The notes beneath the pieces were generated by a model, which was given only the letters and a program-made list of their open reading frames with translations, was not told the DNA's origin and searched no databases. From Desulfoscipio geothermicus (lineage in GTDB: Bacteria > Bacillota > Desulfotomaculia > Desulfotomaculales > Desulfallaceae), in NCBI GenBank assembly GCA_016841645.1, contig JAENYS010000002.1:1-64000 (forward strand): DNA of 64,000 nucleotides. Reading direction: 5' to 3'. Shown in pieces: positions 15,341 through 24,593 of this stretch. Made by a program: the position numbers and the translations under genes. Each line of letters starts with the position of its first letter. The stretch's first letter is position 1.

Positions 15341-16456
15341 ATGGATCATGAAATAAAAAACAATAAACAAAAATTAACTGTAAAAACAGCTATTTTTATC
15401 GGCTTCCTTGCGCTGTTTATTTTATATTTTGCAGAAGTTATAAATATTTTAAAATACTTTTATGGGGTTATTTTCCCATTATTGCTTGGTGCGGCGATTG
15501 CATACGTGCTTAATATACTGGTGTCAGGGTATGAGCAAGTGTTTTTCCCCAGGAGTAAAAATCCTTATTTTATAGGATTACGCCGGGGCGTGAGTATTGC
15601 ATTGTCTATTTTGACTATTATACTCGTGCTATTATTTTTCCTGCGTATCGTCATCCCGCAATTTAGTGAATCTATTGGTTTGCTGGCCGCCGGGTTCCCG
15701 GTTATATACAATAATGTGTTTGCCTGGGCCAGCCAGCATGCTGATGAGATTCCATTATTACAACAGAAGCTAGAAGGACTCAACATGGATGGAGCGGCAG
15801 CTTTAAGGAGAGTCATGGAAGTGCTTGGTAAATGGGCCTGGGGAACAGTTTCTCTAATGGGGTCAGTATTTGGTTTGGTGTTAAATGTTATATTGGCGCT
15901 TATATTTGCAATTTATATTTTGTTTGGCAAGGAAGAGCTGAATTATAAATTTGACAAATTATTCAAGGCTTATATGAGGGCAGACCGAAGAGAAAGATTA
16001 TATGAGGGTATGCGAACGGCAAATGAGGCGTTTTCAAATTATATTATTGGGCAGTGCAAGGAAGCGGTCATTTTAGGGCTATTGTGTACTATTGGCATGC
16101 TTTTTTTTCGTTTTCCTTATGCAACAATTATAGGACCAGTTGTTGGACTGACTGCTCTGATTCCTATGGTTGGAGCTTATATAGGTGCAGCGATAGGGTT
16201 TATGTTAATCGTTATCGTTGACCCGGTTAAGGCATTTTTATTTATTGTGTTTATTGTGATTTTGCAACAGGTTGAAGGTAATGTGATTTACCCAAAAGTA
16301 GTGGGAGATAGCATAGGACTGCCGGGAATATGGGTATTTGCAACAATTACTATTGGAGCTGGGCTAATGGGCATTGCCGGCGTTTTGCTGGGGGTGCCGG
16401 TTGCCGCGACAGTATACAAGCTGCTTGATAAATCTGTTAATCAAAGACTCGGATAA
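15341..16456 (+). CDS. AI-2E family (PerM/YtvI-type) membrane protein
   Basis: 371 residues with about seven to eight membrane helices in the AI-2E transporter (PerM) arrangement: two N-terminal spans, a soluble helical segment (residues ~120-180), then the conserved C-terminal bundle (PYATIIGPVVGLTALIPMVG; LQQVEGNVIYPKVVGDSIGL). Family members export autoinducer-2 or act as sodium/proton antiporters, so the substrate is unclear. ATG 15341 follows AAGGAG at 15326-15331; frames extending upstream run into the promoter. Confidence 0.88.
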   Translation: MDHEIKNNKQKLTVKTAIFIGFLALFILYFAEVINILKYFYGVIFPLLLGAAIAYVLNILVSGYEQVFFPRSKNPYFIGLRRGVSIALSILTIILVLLFFLRIVIPQFSESIGLLAAGFPVIYNNVFAWASQHADEIPLLQQKLEGLNMDGAAALRRVMEVLGKWAWGTVSLMGSVFGLVLNVILALIFAIYILFGKEELNYKFDKLFKAYMRADRRERLYEGMRTANEAFSNYIIGQCKEAVILGLLCTIGMLFFRFPYATIIGPVVGLTALIPMVGAYIGAAIGFMLIVIVDPVKAFLFIVFIVILQQVEGNVIYPKVVGDSIGLPGIWVFATITIGAGLMGIAGVLLGVPVAATVYKLLDKSVNQRLG

Positions 16457-16521
16457 TACTTGGGGCTAACAAGAATTGATGGCACACGGGTTTATCGAAT
16501 AACAGGAGAGGGGGAACTTGC

Positions 16522-16869
16522 ATGGAAGTAAGCAAAAGCATAGTTTGTGTTTTCGATGATAACCAACCCATTGATTATTGCGGGGGGTGCCGTGGCGGGT
16601 GGGCTCCCTATGGCGATCCTTCGAAAACCTTGCGGGAAAATGTTGAAGTTCTTGCCGCTAGACTAAAGGATGTTTTTGGTGAGCGGGTGGAGTGCCGATT
16701 TATTGACGTCACGACAAGTGCAATAAAAAACTATCCCGAGATAGAGAAGATTATTTATCAAGTGTTTTTGCCGATGACGGTGATTGACGGTATACCCCGG
16801 TTACACGGTTTTTTAGACCAGGACCTGATTATTGACACGGTTAGACAACATCTGAATGGAACAGAATAA
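16522..16869 (+). CDS. Thioredoxin-fold-like protein with CGGC motif
   Basis: 115 residues. A CGGC motif at residues 20-23 sits near the N-terminus, and the later stretch RFIDVTTSAIKNYPEIEKII followed by PMTVIDGIPRLHGFLD resembles YuzD/DUF1462-type thioredoxin-fold proteins. It may be a thiol-disulfide or metal-binding protein. Ribosome site GGAGAGGGGG precedes the ATG. Family assignment is tentative. Confidence 0.6.
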   Translation: MEVSKSIVCVFDDNQPIDYCGGCRGGWAPYGDPSKTLRENVEVLAARLKDVFGERVECRFIDVTTSAIKNYPEIEKIIYQVFLPMTVIDGIPRLHGFLDQDLIIDTVRQHLNGTE

Positions 16870-16935
16870 TAAAGGTGGTCTGCCGGAATTTCATGGTTTA
16901 CAGTAAATGTTTAATTTTTAATGCAGTGACAATTT

Positions 16936-17247
16936 CTAAGTATCACTTGGAGAAGGCATCTGAGATTTTTCTTTTGCTAAAGCTTCATTTAATTGGTCAT
17001 TCTCTTCTTTAAGCACAGCCAAAGCTTTGCCGGTTTCTTTTATTTTTTTCTTTAGTATAAAAGATCTTATTATACTAGGCAACAAAACTGTAACAGCTCC
17101 AATAATTGCCGAGACTAAAATAACTAAAGCTTGAGATATTGCTAAATGCATGTGTAGAAATTTGATGTCTACAGTATTAGCGTTTTGTATGGCGAAAATA
17201 GCTACAACAAGGGCAAATATAAGCGATAAAACAAATCTCCAATCCAC
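16936..17247 (-). CDS. LapA-domain (DUF1049) membrane protein
   Basis: 103 residues. Two membrane helices (FVLSLIFALVVAIFAIQNA and ISQALVILVSAIIGAVTVLL) carry the QNxxxVxIxFL signature of LapA/DUF1049 proteins. A coiled coil follows (VLKEENDQLNEALAKEKS). In E. coli LapA helps control lipopolysaccharide assembly; the role in Gram-positives is unknown. It is a single gene convergent to the preceding one. Confidence 0.85.
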   Translation of the reverse strand: MDWRFVLSLIFALVVAIFAIQNANTVDIKFLHMHLAISQALVILVSAIIGAVTVLLPSIIRSFILKKKIKETGKALAVLKEENDQLNEALAKEKSQMPSPSDT

Positions 17248-17530
17248 TGTTATCCCTCCCTTATTAATAGCAAGTTACTTTTCCTTAACTATTAAATTAT
17301 TCTTATTATAACAATTAATTTATAAACTGACAAATCTTTATGTTTTTTTTGGGGAACCTACAATTTATATATCTGCAGGGGTTTAATTTTTAAAGCAAGA
17401 GCGAGGTTGTAATACAAGGGTACCAGGGGCTACGCAATTACTAAAAGGAATACGTGGAAAAGGCGCGAATACTAGGTAATGTGATAAGTAAATGCTAATA
17501 AACAGAAAACAAGTGAACGGGGGGTTATAG

Positions 17531-18316
17531 ATGAGTATACGGATTGCCATTATTGGAGGCACGGGGGTGTACGACCCCAATATATTGACGGATATTACCG
17601 AGGAAAAGGTGGACACACCCTATGGTAGTATCAGGGTGAAAGTGGGCAGTTATCAAGGCAAGCGAGTGGCCTTTATGCCCCGGCATGGTGAAGACCATTC
17701 TGTGGCGCCGCATCTAATAAACTACCGGGCCAACATATACGGGCTGCGTATGCTGGGTGTAAAAAATATTTTTGCCACTGCAGCGGTGGGTTCATTAAAT
17801 CTTGAAATGAAACCCAAGGACTTTGTTTTTATAGACCAGTTTTTGGACTTTACCAAATCCAGGGCGCAGACCTTTGTGGAACAAGGGGTTATTCATTTAG
17901 ATATGACCGACCCATATTGTCCCAGGCTGCGCCAGGTGCTGTGTGATGCTGCTGATAAGCTGGGTTTGCCTTACCACAAAACAGGGACGTATGTGTGCAT
18001 GGAAGGTCCACGCTTTGAAACACCGGCAGAAATCCGGATGCTGCGCCAGCTGGGCGGAGATGTGGTAGGCATGACCAGCGTGCCTGAGGTGGTGCTTGCC
18101 CGGGAAGCGGAAATTTGTTACGCAACCATAGTCATGGTCACCAATTTTGCCGCCGGAATATCCTCGGACCCGCTGTCTCACCAAGAAGTGGTGGGTGTGA
18201 TGAATGAGAATGTACAAAATTTTAGAGGTTTAGTCATGGAAGCTATTGCCAGAGTTGACGAGCAAGCTGACTGTGGGTGTCAACATCTGCCCGAGTCCCC
18301 GTCCGCATTAAAATAA
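17531..18316 (+). CDS. mtnP: MTA/MTI phosphorylase (MtnP family, purine nucleoside phosphorylase fold)
   Basis: 261 residues. It cleaves the nucleoside with phosphate to give a base and methylthioribose-1-phosphate. Signature elements are IGGTGVYDP, the phosphate loop MPRHGEDHS, and GPRFETPAE with MTSVPEVVLA. In human MTAP two Asp residues in the TDYD motif (Asp220, Asp222) read the adenine amino group; here the equivalent stretch is TNFAAG with Asn205, as in phosphorylases of 6-oxopurines. This suggests methylthioinosine as substrate, which fits the mtaD deaminase in the same operon. GTG-rich purine site GGGGGG precedes ATG 17531. Confidence 0.88.
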   Translation: MSIRIAIIGGTGVYDPNILTDITEEKVDTPYGSIRVKVGSYQGKRVAFMPRHGEDHSVAPHLINYRANIYGLRMLGVKNIFATAAVGSLNLEMKPKDFVFIDQFLDFTKSRAQTFVEQGVIHLDMTDPYCPRLRQVLCDAADKLGLPYHKTGTYVCMEGPRFETPAEIRMLRQLGGDVVGMTSVPEVVLAREAEICYATIVMVTNFAAGISSDPLSHQEVVGVMNENVQNFRGLVMEAIARVDEQADCGCQHLPESPSALK

Positions 18317-18365
18317 TTTTTTCGTCATGAACAGGCGCAGTGGGAAAGGACCGGTGTTGTATCAT

Positions 18366-19415
18366 ATGGAGACCATGCGCTGGGTTGGCGGTTGTCTGGA
18401 AATTTTGGATCAGACGCTGCTGCCGGGAAAAACTGAGTATATCAGGTGCGAACATTACACAACCGTTTGTGAGGCCATTCGCCGGTTAAGTGTGCGCGGC
18501 GCGCCGGCCATCGGGGCTGCTGCTGCCTACGGGCTGGCACTTGGCGCTGTGGCGCTTAGACCTGCTGGCAGGGCTGAATTTATTACCGCAGTGGAGCAAA
18601 TCGCCCGGGATTTATCTGCCACCAGGCCTACGGCGGTGAATTTGCAGTGGGCTGTTGACCGGGTGCTTGGGGCGCTGCGTGATAAAAAGTCCAGTAATAT
18701 TGATATATTGAAGAAAACATTGCTAACAGAAGCACACGCCATTTACCGGGAAGATCTTGAGAGCAACCGCCTCATAGGCGAGTTTGGTGAAAAGCTGATA
18801 CCCCAAAGCGCTGCTATTTTAACCCATTGCAATGCGGGTGCTCTAGCCACTGCAGGTATTGGTACAGCTCTGGGGGTAATTCGGACTGCTCACCAGGCAG
18901 GTAAAAGTATCCATGTTTACGCCGATGAAACCAGGCCGCTACTTCAGGGCGCCCGTTTGACCACCTGGGAATTGATACAGGATAAAATACCTGTGACGCT
19001 GTTAACCGATAACATGGCAGGTTACCTTATGGCTTGCGGTAAAGTGGATCTGGTTATTGTCGGGGCGGACCGCATTGCCGCCAATGGCGATGTGGCTAAT
19101 AAAATAGGTACTTATAGTGTGGCAGTGCTGGCAAAGGAGCATGGCCTCCCCTTTTACGTAGCTGCGCCCATATCCACCATAGATTTGAGCATAGCTGGGG
19201 GGCAGGAAATTACTATAGAGAACAGGGATGAACGGGAAGTTACCCATTTTGCCGGCCAGCAGGTAGCACCGGTGGGGGTTAAGGTTTGGAACCCGGCATT
19301 TGATGTTACGCCTAACCGTTTGGTTACCGCGATTATCACGGATCGAGGTGTAGCCCGGCTACCTTACATGGAAACGCTGTCAGTGGTGGCTGGCAAGAAG
19401 CACGGAGTATGTTAA
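18366..19415 (+). CDS. mtnA: Methylthioribose-1-phosphate isomerase
   Basis: About 349 residues, eIF2B-like fold. It isomerises methylthioribose-1-phosphate to methylthioribulose-1-phosphate. Motifs are VRGAPAIGAAAAYG, the catalytic Cys in ILTHCNAGALAT and the Asp in IVGADRIAANGDVANKIGTY. The start is unclear: ATG 18366 (METMRW) matches family N-termini, but in-frame TTG 18357 is better spaced from GGGAAAGGA, and ATG 18327 lacks a ribosome site. It is second in the salvage operon. Confidence 0.9.
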   Translation: METMRWVGGCLEILDQTLLPGKTEYIRCEHYTTVCEAIRRLSVRGAPAIGAAAAYGLALGAVALRPAGRAEFITAVEQIARDLSATRPTAVNLQWAVDRVLGALRDKKSSNIDILKKTLLTEAHAIYREDLESNRLIGEFGEKLIPQSAAILTHCNAGALATAGIGTALGVIRTAHQAGKSIHVYADETRPLLQGARLTTWELIQDKIPVTLLTDNMAGYLMACGKVDLVIVGADRIAANGDVANKIGTYSVAVLAKEHGLPFYVAAPISTIDLSIAGGQEITIENRDEREVTHFAGQQVAPVGVKVWNPAFDVTPNRLVTAIITDRGVARLPYMETLSVVAGKKHGVC

Positions 19416-19522
19416 TATGGTATCGGTGCACGCATTTGGCCATTGTGGTTATTTAAGCATGAATATTCATATAAAACCATGGTTAACCGGTTTTTGGTAC
19501 ATATTACTAAGGAGCTGATCTT

Positions 19523-20776
19523 TTGTCGGATTACGCTATTAGGGATATTAATTTGCATGAACAAGGACGACTGAAAATAGATTGGGTACGGGCGCACATG
19601 CCTGTGCTTAATGTTATCCGGGAAGAATTCGAAAAAGAACAACCCTTCCAGGGGGTTCGGGTAGCCATGAGCATTCACCTTGAGGCTAAAACAGCTTATC
19701 TGGCTGAAGTGCTCAAAGCCGGAGGAGCCGAAGTAGCTATAACAGGCTCCAACCCCTTGTCCACCCAAGATGATGTTGCTGCAGCTCTGGCTCAGGCCGG
19801 TATAAAGGTTTACGCTTGGTATAATGCTACCGCGCAGGAATATGATGAGCACCTGCGCTTGGTGTTGGGTAATCATCCCCAGGTGGTGATAGACGATGGG
19901 GGGGATTTGGTACACCTGCTGCATACCGAATTGCGTGATCAGGCCTGGGAGGTGCTGGGCGGCGCCGAGGAAACCACTACCGGAGTGCTGCGGCTTAGGG
20001 CTCTGGAGCGGGCGGGTCAATTACTTTTTCCCATGATCTCAGTTAACGATGCCCTTTGCAAATATCTATTTGACAATCGTTATGGTACAGGTGAGTCGGT
20101 CTGGTCCGGCATAATGCGCACTACCAACCTGGTAACGGCCGGCAAAACTGTGGTGATTATCGGTTATGGCTGGTGCGGTAAGGGTGTGGCTTTGCGGGCC
20201 AAGGGTCTGGGGGCCAAGGTGGTTATTTGTGAAATTAACCCGGTAAAAGCCATTGAAGCATATATGGACGGGTTCCGCGTGATGCAAGCCGAGCAAGCAG
20301 CTGCTGAAGGGGATATTTTCATTACCGTTACCGGTTGCCGGGATGTGCTGGTGGCCAATCATTTTCAGCACATGAAAGACGGCGCCATTCTGGCCAATGC
20401 CGGCCATTTCGATGTTGAAATCAATATTCCGGAACTGGAGCGGGTCTCGGTTTCCCGTTGCACTGTACGCAATAATATTGAAGAATTTAAACAAGCGGAC
20501 GGGCGTTGTCTATATTTGCTGGCCGAGGGCAGACTGGTGAACCTGGCGGCCGGAGATGGTCACCCGGCGGAAATTATGGATATGTCTTTTGCCTTGCAGG
20601 CCCTTTCAGCGCAGCATATTCTGCAGCACGGTCGCGAATTGGACAAGAAGGTTTACAATGTGTTGTCTGAAGTAGACACCCGGGTAGCCGAGTTGAAATT
20701 AAAATCGCTGGGTATACAAATAGACCGGCTTACCAATGAACAATTTAGTTATATTAATGAGTGGCGATGTGAGTAG
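19523..20776 (+). CDS. ahcY: Adenosylhomocysteinase
   Basis: 417 residues of the short bacterial/archaeal form. It reversibly hydrolyses S-adenosylhomocysteine to adenosine and homocysteine using bound NAD (Rossmann motif GYGWCGKGVA). Substrate-site elements are VAMSIHLEAKTAYL, ISVNDALCKYLFDNRYGTGES and NAGHFDVEI. TTG start at 19523 with AAGGAGCTG upstream. It sits in the methylthio-nucleoside operon, linking SAH and MTA recycling. Confidence 0.93.
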   Translation: MSDYAIRDINLHEQGRLKIDWVRAHMPVLNVIREEFEKEQPFQGVRVAMSIHLEAKTAYLAEVLKAGGAEVAITGSNPLSTQDDVAAALAQAGIKVYAWYNATAQEYDEHLRLVLGNHPQVVIDDGGDLVHLLHTELRDQAWEVLGGAEETTTGVLRLRALERAGQLLFPMISVNDALCKYLFDNRYGTGESVWSGIMRTTNLVTAGKTVVIIGYGWCGKGVALRAKGLGAKVVICEINPVKAIEAYMDGFRVMQAEQAAAEGDIFITVTGCRDVLVANHFQHMKDGAILANAGHFDVEINIPELERVSVSRCTVRNNIEEFKQADGRCLYLLAEGRLVNLAAGDGHPAEIMDMSFALQALSAQHILQHGRELDKKVYNVLSEVDTRVAELKLKSLGIQIDRLTNEQFSYINEWRCE

Positions 20777-20825
20777 TAGGTGAACCCACTTGTAGTGGAT
20801 GTAATTTAGCTAAGGGGGTTATGGT

Positions 20826-21482
20826 GTGTCTACTGTTGCGGAAGAAGTTAAAGAACAGGTTTTAAAAACTGGTGCCCGCATGGCCGCTGCCGGTTTGGTA
20901 ACGAGCACCTGGGGAAATATATCGGCTAGGCTGCCCGGTGGGAGCCTGTTTGTAATAACCCCCAGCGGTATACCATATGACTTGATAAACAAGACGGATT
21001 TAGTGGTTGTTGATGGCGCCGGGCGCATAATAGAGGGTGACCGAAAACCCTCTACGGAATTAATGCTGCACACGGCTATATACGGCGCTTGTGCTCATGC
21101 CGGCGCTATTGTGCATAGTCATAGTATTTATGCTAGCGCTCTGGCAGTGGCCGGGAAAACGCTGCCTCCGGTCTTGGAGGATCAAGTGCAATTAGTTGGC
21201 GGCGCTGTGCCGGTGGCCCGGTATGCCCGGGCGGGTACTGCTGACTTGGCCGTTGCAGCCGTGGATGTTCTGGGACAGGGCAAGGCTGTACTCCTGGCTA
21301 ATCATGGTCTGGTGGGACTGGGTAACACGGTGGAAGAGGCCTATCAAGTTTGCCTGGTAGTGGAGAAGGCTGCTCAGGTATATATCTTCGCGGAGTTAAT
21401 AGGGCAGGCAGCAGTAATACCTTCTGGGGATGTGGCTGCAATAAGGGAGTCTTTCCTGACCGGCTACGGGCAGCAGGTCTAA
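20826..21482 (+). CDS. Class II aldolase/adducin family protein (probable DHAP-shunt aldolase)
   Basis: 218 residues of the L-fuculose-phosphate aldolase type. Zinc ligands are HSH in AIVHSHSIYASALA and a His in LLANHGLVGLG; the catalytic Glu is in STELMLHTAIYG. GTG start at 20826 after AGGGGG. In the DHAP shunt an aldolase of this family splits methylthioribulose-1-phosphate into dihydroxyacetone phosphate and methylthioacetaldehyde. Position after mtnA makes that the best assignment, but MtnB, a dehydratase of the same fold, cannot be excluded by eye. Confidence 0.85.
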   Translation: MSTVAEEVKEQVLKTGARMAAAGLVTSTWGNISARLPGGSLFVITPSGIPYDLINKTDLVVVDGAGRIIEGDRKPSTELMLHTAIYGACAHAGAIVHSHSIYASALAVAGKTLPPVLEDQVQLVGGAVPVARYARAGTADLAVAAVDVLGQGKAVLLANHGLVGLGNTVEEAYQVCLVVEKAAQVYIFAELIGQAAVIPSGDVAAIRESFLTGYGQQV

Positions 21483-21555
21483 TTGTGATAACGAAAGGGT
21501 TACGTTAGTTTAAGGAAGTTTAAGCCTGACCCCATTAACTTAAGGAGGTTTTTTG

Positions 21556-22878
21556 ATGGCGGATTTACTAATCAAATGTATGGCCGTTTTAACCATGGAC
21601 GGCGAGGGAGATATAATCCATAATGGTGAAATTGCGGTACGAGATGATTTGATATATCACGTGGGCCCCAGCGGTTCCACACCGGGTGATTTTTCACCGG
21701 AACGGGTGTTGGATTATCCACGTATGGTGGCTATGCCCGGCTTTGTCAACTGTCATACCCACGCTGCTATGACTCTGTTTCGGGGCTATGCCGATGACTT
21801 GCCCTTAATGCAGTGGCTTAATGAAAAAATTTGGCCCCTAGAGGCGCTTTTAACCAAGGAGGATATTTATCGGGGCACGCTGCTTTGCTGCGCGGAAATG
21901 ATCCGTGGCGGCACCACTACCCTGGCGGATATGTACGTTGACATGGAACGGGTAGCCCAGGCTGTGGACGAGTCGGGCCTGCGGGCTGTGCTTAGCCGGG
22001 GGATGATTGGCGCTGGACCCGGAGGGGAAAGTGCGCTGGCCGAAAGTAAGGAATTTGTTAAACAGTGGCACGGCGGTGCCGGAGGGCGGATTGCCGCCAT
22101 GTTTGGCCCCCATGCTCCGTATACTTGCCCGCCGGAGTTTCTTGAGAAGGTTGTTGCAGCGGCGGAAGAAATGGGTGTGGGTATCCACATCCATTTAGCC
22201 GAGACCGGTGATGAGATAAAAGAAATAGTTGAAAAGTACGGTAAAACACCTGTTGCTTTAATGGAAGAGGTTGGTCTTTTTGAATTGCCTGTACTGGCAG
22301 CACACTGTGTGCATTTGAACGACAGTGACATAGACATTTTAGCTCGGCGACAGGTTGGTATAGCCCATAACCCCCAGAGCAACATGAAGCTGGCCAGCGG
22401 GGTGGCCCCGGTGACCCGTTTGTTGCAAGCGGGAGCGCTAGTGGGCCTGGGTACCGACGGCGCATCCAGTAACAATAATGTAGATATGCTTGAGGAAGTT
22501 CGGGCTGCGGCATTGCTGCAAAAGCTGCACACCGGAGATGCCAGCGCGCTGCCGGCATATCAGGCTTTGCATATGGCCACTGCCGGCGGAGCCCGGGCAC
22601 TGGGTATGCAAGAGCAAATCGGGCGGTTGGTGAACGGTCTCAAGGCCGATATAGTAATAATGGACATGCACAAGCCGCATCTGTACCCGTTGTTTGATAT
22701 TTATGCCCAGATTGTGTATGCTGCAGCGTCGTCCGATGTGCATACGGTGATCATTGATGGCCGGGTGGTTTTGGAGAACTGCCGTGTATTAACGCTGGAC
22801 GAGGATGTAATTATGGCAGAGGCTCAGCGTTGTGCTGAGTTATTGGTGCAGAGAAGCAGTGCAAAGGTTAATCAGTAG
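21556..22878 (+). CDS. mtaD: 5-methylthioadenosine / S-adenosylhomocysteine deaminase
   Basis: 440 residues of the amidohydrolase superfamily. Metal ligands lie in FVNCHTHAAMTL, HIHLAETGDE, LAAHCVHLND and LGTDGASSNNN. It deaminates MTA to methylthioinosine, and also SAH or adenosine. Close relatives deaminate aminofutalosine in menaquinone synthesis, a real alternative. ATG 21556 follows TAAGGAGG. It is the last gene of the operon, with a strong terminator after it. Confidence 0.9.
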   Translation: MADLLIKCMAVLTMDGEGDIIHNGEIAVRDDLIYHVGPSGSTPGDFSPERVLDYPRMVAMPGFVNCHTHAAMTLFRGYADDLPLMQWLNEKIWPLEALLTKEDIYRGTLLCCAEMIRGGTTTLADMYVDMERVAQAVDESGLRAVLSRGMIGAGPGGESALAESKEFVKQWHGGAGGRIAAMFGPHAPYTCPPEFLEKVVAAAEEMGVGIHIHLAETGDEIKEIVEKYGKTPVALMEEVGLFELPVLAAHCVHLNDSDIDILARRQVGIAHNPQSNMKLASGVAPVTRLLQAGALVGLGTDGASSNNNVDMLEEVRAAALLQKLHTGDASALPAYQALHMATAGGARALGMQEQIGRLVNGLKADIVIMDMHKPHLYPLFDIYAQIVYAAASSDVHTVIIDGRVVLENCRVLTLDEDVIMAEAQRCAELLVQRSSAKVNQ

Positions 22879-22897
22879 TTTATGTAAATTCGATAAT

Positions 22898-22932
22898 AAA
22901 ACCGGGGTGCATCCGTGCTACGCCCCGGTTTT
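22898..22932 (+). terminator. Terminator of the MTA/SAH salvage operon
   Basis: Perfect 10-bp stem AAAACCGGGG / CCCCGGTTTT with a 15-base loop and a T-rich end. Confidence 0.85.
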
Positions 22933-23033
22933 ATAAGACTGAAAAAACAGAATAGGTGCTTGCAGTAGTTGATGGAAGAAGAAATGTAGAGGACATATTG
23001 CTTGATAGGTTCATTTAGTAAGAAAAATATTAG

Positions 23034-23063
23034 AAAAGCAGGAGATATTAAACCTCTGCTTTT
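23034..23063. terminator. Bidirectional hairpin between convergent genes
   Basis: AAAAGCAG (23034-23041) pairs with CTGCTTTT (23056-23063). A/T runs on both sides let it act as terminator for the aminotransferase gene on the minus strand as well. Confidence 0.55.
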
Positions 23064-23089
23064 GGGGTATAAGCCTAAGTGGTTTTTTT

Positions 23090-24505
23090 TTATTTTTTCC
23101 GTATAGAACTTAACACTGTCTTGACACTGGTAGCCGCGAAACTTAGAAAGCCTTTGTGGTGTTTTAGTACGTCTTCCAGGGCGTTTAGTACATAATCAAT
23201 TTCTTCCTTGGTAACTATCAGGGGCGGTTCCAGCCTAATTACATTGGGATTATTCAATGTATAAGCAGTTACAATGCGGTGCTTATTAAGCAATTCGACG
23301 GCTACCATGCTACCTAGGTATTCATTGGAAAGTTTGGATACTACCCCCAATGTGGCCTTGTTGGCTACGTTGCCGGGTTGGGCCAGTTCAATGCCGATTA
23401 GTAATCCCCGCCCCCTTACCTCTTGCAGCAGCGGGTATTTTTTCTGTAAAACTTTCAGACCCGATATAAAGTAACGGCCCTTTTCTTCAGCTGCACCCGC
23501 CAGGTTTTCTTTGACCAGTATCTCTATGGTCGCCACACCTGCCGTGGCAGCCCAAGTATTGCCACCGAAGGTGGAGGTGTGCAGGGTAGCCTTTTCTATG
23601 CTGCCGTATGCTTTATTCCAAATGTCGTCAGTGGTGATGAACGCGCCGATGGGTATAAGCCCACCTCCCAGGGATTTAGCCAGGCACATAATATCCGGTT
23701 CGACGTTTTCATGTTGGCAGGCAAACATGGCCCCGGTGCGGCCAAAACCGGTTTGGATTTCATCCACGATAAATAAAGTGCCGGATTCCCGGCAAGCCCG
23801 GGCGGCTTCCGGCAGGTAGCCCGGAGGTGGTGTATTGATTCCGCCTTCGCCCTGGATGGGCTCTACTATGAAAGCTGCCGCCTGGTGTTCTTTGAGAGTG
23901 CGGCGCAGCGCGTTTATGTCGCCGAACGGTATTTCAACGCATTCACTTAGTAGTGGATCAAATGGTTTGCGGTATTTATCCCGCCCGGTAACGGACAGGG
24001 CACCAAAGGATTTGCCATGGAAAGAGTTCCGGCAATAAATAAATGTTTTTCTCTCCGTAGCTGTCCTAGCTAATTTTAAAGCTCCTTCAACCGCTTCGGC
24101 ACCGCTGTTGCCTAAAAAAGATCTTTTTAATTTGCCCGGGGTGATTACAGCCAGGTTGTGTAACAGCGCCGCTGCCATGGTAGGCATGCTGGCTTGCAGT
24201 AGATTGGGCATTTCATTAACTTGCTGAAGTGCAGCGATAATTTGCGGGTGATTGTGGCCCAGATTCAGAGAACCATACCCGCCTAGAAAATCGAGGTAAT
24301 CCTGGCCATCACTATCCCATAGCCGGATTCCCCGGGCCCGGACGAACTGCCGGTCGAAGTTCAGCATGCTAAGCATGTTAACCAAGCTGGCATTACCATA
24401 ATGTTTATGTAAGTTTCTCACTTCTTCCCTTAGCAAGGCTTGTGCAATGTCTAAAGAAATAAGCGATTCAGATGTTGATATAGGTGTTTGATTATTAATC
24501 CCCAA
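23090..24505 (-). CDS. Class III aminotransferase (putrescine/ornithine type)
   Basis: About 471 residues, fold type I PLP enzyme. The PLP lysine is in CLAKSLGGGLIPIGAF. Substrate and cofactor elements are FLGNSGAEAVEGALKLAR, FHGKSFGALSVTG and VDEIQTGFGRTG. The long N-terminus with YLDFLGGYGSLNLGHNHP resembles putrescine--2-oxoglutarate aminotransferases (PatA/YgjG), but ornithine or GABA as substrate remain possible. TTG 24505 is chosen because GGGAGGAG lies just upstream of it; an ATG 13 codons earlier would place that site inside the gene. The promoter and two ATTGTGCA direct repeats lie upstream. Confidence 0.85.
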   Translation of the reverse strand: MGINNQTPISTSESLISLDIAQALLREEVRNLHKHYGNASLVNMLSMLNFDRQFVRARGIRLWDSDGQDYLDFLGGYGSLNLGHNHPQIIAALQQVNEMPNLLQASMPTMAAALLHNLAVITPGKLKRSFLGNSGAEAVEGALKLARTATERKTFIYCRNSFHGKSFGALSVTGRDKYRKPFDPLLSECVEIPFGDINALRRTLKEHQAAAFIVEPIQGEGGINTPPPGYLPEAARACRESGTLFIVDEIQTGFGRTGAMFACQHENVEPDIMCLAKSLGGGLIPIGAFITTDDIWNKAYGSIEKATLHTSTFGGNTWAATAGVATIEILVKENLAGAAEEKGRYFISGLKVLQKKYPLLQEVRGRGLLIGIELAQPGNVANKATLGVVSKLSNEYLGSMVAVELLNKHRIVTAYTLNNPNVIRLEPPLIVTKEEIDYVLNALEDVLKHHKGFLSFAATSVKTVLSSIRKK

Positions 24506-24523
24506 TCCAATCTCTCCTCCCGG

Positions 24524-24543
24524 ATTGTGCATAGTATTGTGCA
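24524..24543. repeat. Tandem ATTGTGCA direct repeat before the aminotransferase
   Basis: ATTGTGCA occurs at 24524-24531 and 24536-24543, 12 bases apart. It lies between promoter and start of the minus-strand aminotransferase gene, where a regulator could bind. Confidence 0.4.
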
Positions 24544-24550
24544 CAGTATA

Positions 24551-24579
24551 AATGTATCATGCTAAATTAAGTGTGTCAA
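24551..24579 (-). promoter_or_regulatory. Promoter of the aminotransferase gene
   Basis: On the minus strand: TTGACA (24579-24574), 17-base spacer containing ACTTAATTTA, TACATT (24556-24551). Confidence 0.65.
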
Positions 24580-24593
24580 TTTTTACATATTGC

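Noticed and set aside
17248-17530. SAM or SAH riboswitch upstream of the MTA/SAH operon
   Set aside because: None of the conserved SAM-I or SAH riboswitch core elements are present in the leader region.
21510-21545. TAAGCCTGACCCCATTAACT before mtaD as another REP-like copy
   Set aside because: Only about 10 bases match the repeat core, which is too little to claim.
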